Positions 1-6,655 of a DNA stretch of 10,140 nucleotides are shown piece by piece. Source of the stretch: Gonapodya sp. JEL0774 (Eukaryota > Monoblepharomycota > Monoblepharidomycetes > Monoblepharidales > Gonapodyaceae). A model generated the notes under the pieces. That model was not told where the DNA came from. It did not search any database and worked only from the letters and a program-made list of their open reading frames with translations. How positions within the stretch are numbered: the first letter of the stretch is position 1; each line of letters starts with the position of its first letter. The translations under genes were made by a program, and so were the position numbers. Location of the stretch: NCBI GenBank assembly GCA_027604505.1, contig JADIIX010000389.1, positions 1 through 10,140 on the forward strand. The letters run 5' to 3'.

Positions 1-2663
1 ACGAGAGGGCGCACAGAGTCGGCGGGATCTTATCGTTGAATGGCCAGTTCTCACCACCACCCGCCGTGACCCACCTTGCCCTACCCCCCTGTGCCCCCCC
101 CCCACCCCCCCCGCCCCCCACCACCCCACAGGTCCTCACCGACGGCGAAATCTACGACACCGACCCGGTCTTCCACCTGGCCTCCACCGTCTCCCTCACC
201 ACTCCCACGCGGATCTTCACATTGGGCGTGGGCAACGCCGTGTCGCACCATCTGGTGAACGGGCTGGCCAGGGCAGGAAGGGGTACCGCAGAGTTCGTGG
301 GGTATGGCGAACGCATGGAGGCGAAGGTGGTCAGGATGGTCAAGGCGGGGGTCAGGGGGTTTGTGGAGGATTTGAAGGTGAGCAACGGGGGGGCGGGGAA
401 GGGGAAGGGGGGGGCCGGGGGGCGAGCATCTCTGGTCATGGTGGTTCTGTGTTTTATTTATTGCAATTTTTGTTTAATTTTTCTTTTCCTTTCTTCTTCT
501 TTTTCTTCTTCTTCTTTTTTTTTTGTGTGCGTGGTGTTGCGTAGGTGACGTGGCTCCCCCAAGCCGTGGTCGACAAAGTCCAGCACGACCAGTCCTCGAC
601 CCCCACTCCACCTCCACCCTACTCCGCCGCCGCCGCCCCCTCCACCGAACCCCACCACCCTGCGCCTTCCTCCTCGTCCTCCTTCTTCGACGAAGACGTC
701 ACCCCCGACTCTGACGACCCGCTCCACACGCTCGCCCCTCCCGCCCCTCCACCCGCGCTCGTCCAACAGGCACCCTTTTTCGCACCGCCCATCTACGCAG
801 GTGCCCGGTACGTGTGCTTCGCCATCATCGACCCCCGCCTTCCGGACCCCACGGCCATCGTCATCACGGGACACTCGGTGGACGGGCCAATGAGGGTCGA
901 GGTGCCTGTGGGGGACAACGCGGTCGTGGTAGGGGAGACGGGAGAGGGAGGCACGGAGGAGGTGGCGGTACTGCATACTATGGCGGCTAGGACGCTGGTG
1001 CAGGATATCGAGGAGGGGAAGAGTTGGATGCACCGAGGGCAAGGGGAAGGGGCAGGCGGGGATGTGGATGAGGCGGTGAGCAGGGCAGAGGTGGTGAGGT
1101 TGAGTAAGAAATGTGAGTGGAAGAGGGTTCAGGTGTGGGGGTGGGGTTGTGGGGTGTGGACCAACCTTTTACTCACCGCGAAAATTGTTTGCATGTTTTT
1201 TGTTTTCTGATATTGTGCAGATGGGATCGTGTCCAAGTACACTTCGTACGTCGCGGTTCAGATCGTCGACGGAAGGGAAAGGGCGACCGGGATGCCTCAG
1301 CGGATCGTGGTGCCCAGCAGGGTGAGTCATGCGAGAATCTCGTTTTAGTGGACGGCCACTGCCAACCTCACATGTGCACTCACTGCACAAACCCCCTCCC
1401 ATATCCACCTCCTGTGGTTTTTGTCCCCCACCCTAGCGCGAGGCACAACTGGTGGACCAAACTTCCGTTAGTGCCATCCAAGCCATCATGCACGCCAACA
1501 TCCACAGCGTCGTCTCCCGGGGCGACAAGCTCGATGCCATCGAAATGCGCACGGACCAGTTGCAGGCGCAGTCTCGGCAGTTTGCAAAGAGCACCAAGAA
1601 GTCGGCCGGGTTCGGGTTCTCCATGCCGTCCATGCCGTCGATGTCCATGCCGTCGGTGTCGTCGCTGTTTGGAGCAGCCAACAAACAAGGCGCTCCACCG
1701 CCCACCGCCCCGCCGCCGCCGCCGCCGCCCCCCGCGAAACCCATGGCGATGCCCGGTCCGCCTTCGTCTGGGGCGACCCCTGCCAGCCCCGTCTGGGTCG
1801 GCGGGTCTTCTCCGGTACCAGGGGATTCCAGACCCCTCAGAGCCGCGTATCCAATCGACGCTTCCTATTGGTGGGCTCCGCTAGCTCCATTCCCCGCACC
1901 TGCAGCCAGTCCACTACCCCCACCTGCAGCCAGTGCTCCTCTGGCACCATCATGGTCCGAACCCGCTCCAGCACCACCGCGGCAAGGCGATTCCGCGTGG
2001 CTACCTCTGCAAGCTCCACCTCCCCCACTTGCTCCCAGAGCTCCCCCTCCAACGTTCGCCTACCCGCCTCCGGTGATTTCGTCGGGTTCCAACGCTGCAC
2101 CCCCACCCCCACCACCGCCTCCTCCAGGTGCTCCCTCGATGGCTCCTCCGCCACAGCCAGAGTATTATTCATCCAGACCGAGTTCGTTCCGTGTTCCACC
2201 GCCATCCTACGGAGCTCCAGCGCAATCTTACGGATCGCAGACTTCGCAAGCTTTGGATGATGCTCTACCGATGTCACCTCCCCTAGAGCGAAATTACCGG
2301 GTAGCGTCCACATTGTCGGACGGTGCAATCCCCACCCGTCGTGCCCCCCCTCACTACACCCCCCAGCAAATCCTGGCCATCCTCGTTTCTTTGCAGAACT
2401 TTGACGGATCCTTCCCGTCCGACAACCGCCTCTTTGGCATTTCTCTCGCTATCACGGCAACCCCGCCCGCCGGCCGCACCCCCGAGGAATGGGCTACGGC
2501 GGTGGCCATCGCGCTGATGCAGGTTCGGTTGGCCGCTCAAAAGGACGAGTGGGAGTTGATGGCAGACAAAGCGGTGGCGTGGCTGGATGGGAGGGTTGGA
2601 GAAAAGGAGAGGAAGAGGTTGGTGGCGAAGACGGCGAGGGTTGTGATGGGCAGTCCGTGGTGA
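1..2663 (+). CDS. VIT/VWA-family protein (VWA5A/PARP4-like) with internal R-SNARE-type motif, 5' partial
   Basis: Model: 3-65 (tentative), 132-377, 545-1112, 1221-1321, 1437-2663 (TGA). About 734 residues are visible; the start and any VIT domain lie upstream. Junctions keep frame: 377/545 and 1321/1437 are phase 0, and 1112/1221 rebuilds a TAT codon giving SKKYGIVSKYTSYVAV. Seen: end of a VWA fold (LTDGEIYD at 135, RIFTLGVGN at 210, GERME near 307), then a Pro/Ser-rich insert, the family middle region (RYVCFAIID, ITGHSVDGPM, AARTLVQDIEEG), an R-SNARE-like heptad stretch at 1464-1601, a polyproline linker, and a C-terminal module (LVSLQNFDGSF, EEWATAVAIALMQ, EWELMADKAVAWL) matching the end of animal VWA5/PARP4 proteins. 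Family members are mostly intracellular scaffolds; the VWA part usually binds proteins. No transmembrane segment follows the SNARE-like motif. Family call is firm; cellular role is inference. The gene is convergent with the phosphatase gene. Confidence 0.9.
66..131 (+). other. Probable 66-nt C-rich intron of the VWA gene
   Basis: GT at 66 and CAG at 129-131 bound a 66-nt stretch dominated by C-runs. Removing it places a valine straight before LTDGE, as expected for the buried VWA strand ahead of the TDG motif. Both sides are phase 0 in the same frame, and the stretch is a multiple of three without a stop, so unspliced RNA would also be readable and would add about 22 mostly Pro residues. The upstream exon (3-65) is too short to confirm by homology, so the donor is uncertain. 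Confidence 0.5.
378..544 (+). other. Intron of VWA gene with G-tracts and long pyrimidine tract
   Basis: GTGAGC at 378 and GTAG ending at 544 join VEDLK to VTWLPQAV in phase 0. The 5' end holds five G-runs of 4-8 bases at 387-422. The 3' half (about 451-525) is T- and C-rich, with many TTC/TTCTT units leading to the acceptor. The coding frame would be lost inside if the intron were retained. Confidence 0.9.
1464..1601 (+). other. R-SNARE (synaptobrevin-type) coiled-coil motif inside the VWA-family protein
   Basis: The encoded stretch aligns without gaps to the SNARE motif of synaptobrevin/VAMP proteins. It contains IMHANIHSVVSRGDKL, corresponding to the conserved 'IM..N...V..R..KL' core, followed by L, QA and QF at the expected heptad spacing. 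The zero-layer arginine is encoded by CGG at 1518-1520. In VAMP proteins this helix enters a four-helix bundle that drives membrane fusion. Here no transmembrane segment follows; instead there is a Met/Ser/Pro segment and polyproline. A coincidental coiled coil remains possible, but the ungapped match including the arginine argues against it. Confidence 0.78.
1686..2320 (+). other. Polyproline-rich linker in the VWA-family protein
   Basis: This in-frame segment encodes Pro/Ala/Ser-rich sequence with runs of eight and nine prolines (near 1711 and 2100) and short PPPxxAP-like units. A 14-base direct repeat (CACCTGCAGCCAGT) occurs at 1897-1910 and 1921-1934. Such tracts commonly bind profilin, SH3, WW or EVH1 domains. 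It separates the SNARE-like motif from the folded C-terminal module. Confidence 0.8.
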
Positions 2664-3052
2664 GGCGGGAGAAGTCGGGGAATTATTGTCCACGCAGAGT
2701 ACTTTGAATTTGAAGGATGAAGTCATTAGTTTGTTCTTTCAATAGTATTACATTTTTAAATACCGCATACACTTGCTCCGAGTTCGAGTGAGGACACTTA
2801 GTTCTTGGTCTATGGTCTATCTAATTCGACGTGTACGCGATTCTACATTTCTAAGGATCTCTTCTTTGAACTCATGGCTTGGTGCAGGATTCACACGCAT
2901 TGTAGCGCCATGTGTCTGGCATGGAATAAGAACACGCGGCGATTCCTGACACTCAACCCTCCGCAATCGCCCTAGCACAATGCTTCGGCGTTGAGGTACA
3001 ACCCGCTCCATTTACTCCCCGTTCCAACACTCCCACCTCCTACAATCCACTC
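2664..3052. other. Convergent intergenic spacer (3' ends of VWA and phosphatase genes)
   Basis: This 389-bp spacer lies between two converging stop codons. It carries AT-rich sequence at about 2735-2765, a plausible 3'-end region for the VWA gene, though no canonical AATAAA is seen. A 64-codon minus-strand frame here has no recognisable content. I see no gene. Confidence 0.7.
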
Positions 3053-4391
3053 CTACCGCCTTTCCAACACCAACTGCGGTCCACCCCTCTCCCCCGGCCC
3101 CATATGTCCCGTATCGTTCAACACCACGGGTTTAAACCTGACCCTGATCCGCCTCTCGACATCGGCACCCTTGGTTCCACCCACTGTGTACACGAATGCT
3201 GGTCCGACCCACCCCTCCACCTCGGGGCGGGCAAGGTGGTGTCTGGAGAGCGAGACGTCACCGTCGAGTTTGACGGTGCGGGAGTTGGTGGTTGGTCCAG
3301 GGTCGTCCGAGTCACTGCTGGCGTCGTCGGCGTCGTTGACGGCACCGGCAGTGGTGGGTGTGGTGCTGGTTGTGGCGACAGCGTGGGAGTCTGCCAGCGA
3401 GGTAGGCGGGTCGGAAAGGAGAGAAGATGGAGGGAGCACCTCGCATAGTACGTCAAGGATGTTGACGCAACAGTTTTCGTGGTGGAATGCGGGCATGTAT
3501 GCGAGGGAGTTGTAGATGAGGTGTGCGAGGAGGATGCGGAGGGTGCGGCCGTGCGCTGGGGACAAAAGTGGTAGAGGTCAAAGATTGAAGTTGTCGAGAG
3601 TGGTTGGAGGGGTCGAGTTGTATCGCAAATAGAGCCGAAGTAGGTTGTTACAATTTTCGATAAAACATTGCAGTGAACGTGTAAGTACAGCAAAGATAGC
3701 CAACTGACCGACGACCAGGACGGATCCTTCTCCACCACTCTCCACGATGCTCCCCATAACCGCCGCAACTCTGTTTCTGACCATGTTGGGACTCTCGCCC
3801 TTCTCGCCCGGAGGTTTCGCGTCGAAATCTCCTTCATGTTCCCAGCGTTCGATCATGTCCATGAGTCCTGGGGCGTGAGATTTACCCTCCCAGTCACCCC
3901 ATGAGATTTCTCGGAGGTCCGGATGAGAGTGGAGGGACGCAGTGGGGTGGAGAGCGTGCACGGCCTGCGCTGTCTCTTTGGCTCGCTAACGAAGTCGGTA
4001 GCGGGATGCGCAAAGAGGGCGAAATTTTAACGTCTGCAATGAGTACGTCGTCCGTGAAGTTTCTTTTCGATTGGTTCGATTTCTTCTTTGAGAAATGTCA
4101 ACGTACTTTGAGATTGCTCGCCCACACGGCGCGGATGTCCACGTCCTGCATCCGTTTCCCAAGAGCCAGCGCTTGTCTCAGGCCACGATCGTTCAAGGAC
4201 ATATCGATTCCACTTCCCTGCAGCACTCTAGCAGCATTCGCGTCCGTTTCACCGTGTCTGCACAGAAAAAGCCGAGTGACATATCGCGGATTCGTGGGGT
4301 CCAGAGCGAGCTGTTCGGGGAACGGCGATCGAGGTGGAAAAGGTGTTGGTAACGGGGTCTGCGGTATTTGATGGCCCGCGTGCGGTGACAT
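3053..4391 (-). CDS. Histidine phosphatase family protein (phosphoglycerate mutase-like)
   Basis: Three exons: 4391-4107, 3985-3709 and 3555-3053 (TAG), together 1065 nt, 354 residues. Introns 4106-3986 (GTACGT..TAG) and 3708-3556 (GTCAGT..CAG) are supported because splicing restores family motifs: SNLK|RAKETAQAV and LVV-A-HGRTLRILL. Seen: RHGE at residues 45-48 (His46, the expected phosphohistidine), Arg96 in RAKETA, LREISWGDWEG (Glu121, probable acid/base), and AHGR with His189. These are the branch-1 histidine phosphatase active-site residues. Close relatives dephosphorylate small sugar or nucleotide phosphates; the substrate is not deducible. Near the C-terminus VVLNDTGHM resembles the LNDTSH element of fungal relatives. 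An Asp/Ser/Thr-rich insertion (about 3240-3440) makes it longer than typical. 4391 is the first in-frame ATG; the frame is open further upstream but only from non-ATG codons. No signal peptide, so probably cytosolic. Confidence 0.92.
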
Positions 4392-4507
4392 GGACGTGAT
4401 GGAAAAGAGTTGGTGATTGGTGTGTTCACACACTTGCAGAAGCAGATACGTCACAAAACCCCAACAAACCTCTGCTCGCCCAACCTGGCCCAGAGTATCG
4501 CAAACGG

Positions 4508-4547
4508 TCTGGTGCAATCTGGAGAGGTCTGGAGCGCTCTGGACTTG
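4508..4547. repeat. Four TCTGG copies at exact 10-bp period
   Basis: TCTGG begins at 4508, 4518, 4528 and 4538. Copies two to four extend to TCTGGA, and copies two and three to TCTGGAG. The 10-bp period is about one helical turn, putting all copies on the same DNA face, about 115-150 bp upstream of the phosphatase ATG. Read on that gene's strand the unit is (T)CCAGA. Confidence 0.8.
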
Positions 4548-4689
4548 CTCAATTAAGAAACAAAGCTAATAGCAAGTGGGAATTCACGGACTATTATTTT
4601 GTGTGAGTGTGCATGCCGGTGAAACCGACCATTACAACATCTCGATGAGAGGTCTCCAACCTCCTTCTCGATTTTTCACCACATCCTGA

Positions 4690-4790
4690 AATCCGACGGT
4701 CAGAAGCAGTATTATATATGTAATATCCGATGTAGATCTATCCGATTCAAGCATATCTGAACTGAAAACGACAATCCGACTGATATCCGC
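4690..4790 (+). promoter_or_regulatory. Cluster of ATCCGA-type elements
   Basis: ATCCGA occurs at 4691, 4725, 4740 and 4774, with a variant ATCCGC at 4784, all in the same orientation. With flanks they pair as AATCCGAC (4690, 4773) and TATCCGAT (4724, 4739), plus TATCCGCT (4783). The spacings are 34, 15, 34 and 10 bp. They surround the TATA-like sequence at 4711. Repeated identical sites upstream of a start suggest a transcription-factor binding cluster; the factor is unknown. Confidence 0.5.
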
Positions 4791-4795
4791 TGGTT

Positions 4796-4820
4796 GCACT
4801 TTGCTCCACTCACAAAGTGC
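4796..4820. repeat. Perfect 8-bp inverted repeat upstream of secreted-protein gene
   Basis: GCACTTTG (4796-4803) and CAAAGTGC (4813-4820) are exact reverse complements separated by 9 nt. The repeat lies about 42 bp before the ATG at 4862. It may be a dyad protein-binding site or, if transcribed, a small hairpin in the 5' UTR. Confidence 0.6.
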
Positions 4821-4861
4821 TCTCCACGTCAAATGTGCGGAGGAGGATCAAATACCCGGAA

Positions 4862-5550
4862 ATGGATTCCACCCCGTACTCCAACCTTGTCTTTCCTTCA
4901 CATACCAGTGCAACAGCAATGCCCCGTAACCACTCTTCTTCATCGTGGCCGCTCTTGGTTCTGCTCGCATGTGTCGCCTGTTTCGGCATTACTCCTGTTG
5001 TGACCTCCACGGCACCGCAGCTCCGATTGCAAAGTGCAGTCTGGCTCAAAGCATGCCCAGGAGATATGAGGATCAACTTTCAGTACTGTCTAAATGACAT
5101 GTAAGTTGTACTCCATTCGTGCTCTTGAGGGGCTTGTCCGTGGATGATTTACTCTTTGCCCCCCGGCTCCCAGTTGGATAGCCCCTTCATTCTTTATTGA
5201 GATCTGTTCAGTACACAAACCCAGGCGGCACTCCGTTCTGGTACAACAATGCGGCGTCCAGTTGTTTCATCAACTCCGTCACCGGGAAACTCACGAGAAA
5301 GGATTTTCAACCGGGCGCCCTTAACGCCTTCAAGGGCGAACGCGTGATCATTGGTGTGGAGTTCACGATCAAAGTGACCCAATATGGAAAACAGCAAACA
5401 ACCGAGGGGCTGTACGTGGAGACCGCGGCGTCGGAAATATCCGTCCCAACGTTCAAGAATTCCTGGCATCACGAGATTACTCAAGGATTTGCAAAGTTTT
5501 TGTATAGGCTAAGCGGCGGTGACGTTTGCCCACTATCAAGCTTCGTATAG
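4862..5550 (+). CDS. Small secreted protein with four cysteines, unknown function
   Basis: Two exons: 4862-5100 and 5202-5550 (TAG), 588 nt, 195 residues. The donor GTAAGT at 5101 is strong; the acceptor GAG ending at 5201 is the only nearby AG that keeps the downstream frame, giving FQYCLND-I-SVQYTNPGG. The first ATG (4862) has G at -3 and G at +4. A second in-frame ATG at 4919 (residue 20) would make a more typical signal peptide: MPRNHSSSS followed by the hydrophobic core WPLLVLLACVACFG, with likely cleavage near VTSTA. That start gives 176 residues. After the signal, four cysteines remain (KAC, QYC, SSC, DVC), enough for two disulfides. No membrane segment follows. I do not recognise the fold. 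It is divergent from the phosphatase gene, with no sign of a functional link. Confidence 0.75.
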
Positions 5551-6655
5551 ATCATATTCATATACTTTATTGGCTTCGCGAATGAAGTTTACGTTGTGTA
5601 AGCTACCCTCGTTACTCCCGATGGGTGATGTTATAATTGGAAGACTTTGTATATCTCAGGTCAAGTCATCAGTCATTCCATGATTCCTCCTCAACTTCTC
5701 ACCTGCACTCACGCGTGAACCCGCACGGCTGCCAGGAGGACCTGTATGTAATAGCAATTTTGGGAATGTTCAGAGAGCCAACTCGTTTCCTTGTTCGAGA
5801 CATTTTTGCGGACTATGTATAATGAATAATCTATTGGGCACGAAGTGTAGGAGGGTTTTGGCGTCATTTTTTCTGCTTCCAGTGAAACAGTATCAACCAT
5901 CTTCGTTGATTTGCGAAGCTCAGGTGATACACATATTCTGCTCTCTCGGCAGCATGCTGACTTCAATTTGCCTTCCAGCACCCGCGGAGAGCGAAACCAA
6001 GCCATTCGTGATATGACCAAGCTGTGATCGAACGTTGTATTGTCGCTTAACAGTATAATGGTGTAAGGATGATATGGCATTGTTTTGTCATGTCTGCTAC
6101 CAGACAACTCTGCATTCGGTACTGCTTCAGGGGCCCGGAACTGAAATTCAAATACCCTCTCTGAACTGTTTTTGCAAGGTGTGATTGATGGGAAGGAAAA
6201 AAATAAAATGGAGTGCTCAAAAGGATGAGCGTGGGAACACTCCCGAAAACCCAATTAGTCTCTGGTACCCTCCCCTGTAGCATGGTGTTCGTGACTATGC
6301 ACTGGATATCCATATTGAAAGTAAGTCTGAGCTGTTCGTGATTCTTGGGGAGTATCCTTGGAGAGTTTCACCACGAAGCATACCAGGAACCTCAACAAGT
6401 TCATTCTCGTCCCCTCCTTCCGATATACTTACCCAGACTCAAACGTATTGTGGTCAGTCGAAGTCAGTATTCTATTCCTCCTTCCTCCAACCGGCCAGTC
6501 CAATACCTCAAGTGAAAGAAAAGTTGTTGCATTTTATTGGCAATTATTCTGTTAAAGATTATTAAAACGAGTTCCGCTTTTGTTTCTTTTAATCAGTCTC
6601 GATTATTCGATTAACTTTGCACCCGATATTCGCATCCAATGAACGATTACTTTCA
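5551..6655. other. 1.1-kb gene-free convergent spacer, lower GC
   Basis: This lies between the converging stops of the secreted-protein gene and the large disordered-protein gene, and is richer in A+T than the genes. The longest frame (minus strand, 6254-5709, 181 codons) opens at a TTG, lacks recognisable domains and has no convincing splice sites. I see no gene, RNA or mobile element, and no canonical AATAAA near either stop. Confidence 0.6.

Larger units (their letters stand above)
4392..4861. promoter_or_regulatory. Divergent promoter region shared by phosphatase and secreted-protein genes
   Basis: The 470-bp spacer lies between two genes transcribed away from each other, so both promoters should be within it. 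It holds four phased TCTGG copies (4508-4542), a cluster of ATCCGA-like elements (4690-4790), a TATA-like stretch ATTATATATG at 4711-4720, and a perfect 8-bp inverted repeat (4796-4820). The phased repeats sit nearer the phosphatase gene; the TATA and ATCCGA elements sit nearer the secreted-protein gene. Assignment to either gene is inferred from position only. Confidence 0.6.

Noticed and set aside
458-1042. 194-codon minus-strand frame opposite the VWA gene, Gly/Glu/Arg-rich
   Set aside because: It is the antisense shadow of a GC-rich, proline-rich exon and has no domain; the plus strand matches a known family here.
1837-2328. 163-codon minus-strand frame opposite the polyproline linker
   Set aside because: It is an antisense shadow in compositionally biased sequence; the plus-strand exon continues into a recognised C-terminal module.
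3118-3837. 239-codon minus-strand frame overlapping the phosphatase
   Set aside because: It is in a different frame from the phosphatase exons, crosses an intron of that gene and is Ser/Thr/Pro-rich without motifs.
4392-4517. Upstream extension of the phosphatase reading frame
   Set aside because: The extension opens only from a TTG; no ATG precedes 4391 in frame, and the family homology starts well after it.
6561-6593. ATTAAAA/TTTTAAT inverted repeat downstream of the large gene
   Set aside because: The arms are 7 bp of pure A/T with a 19-nt gap, easily due to chance in AT-rich sequence.
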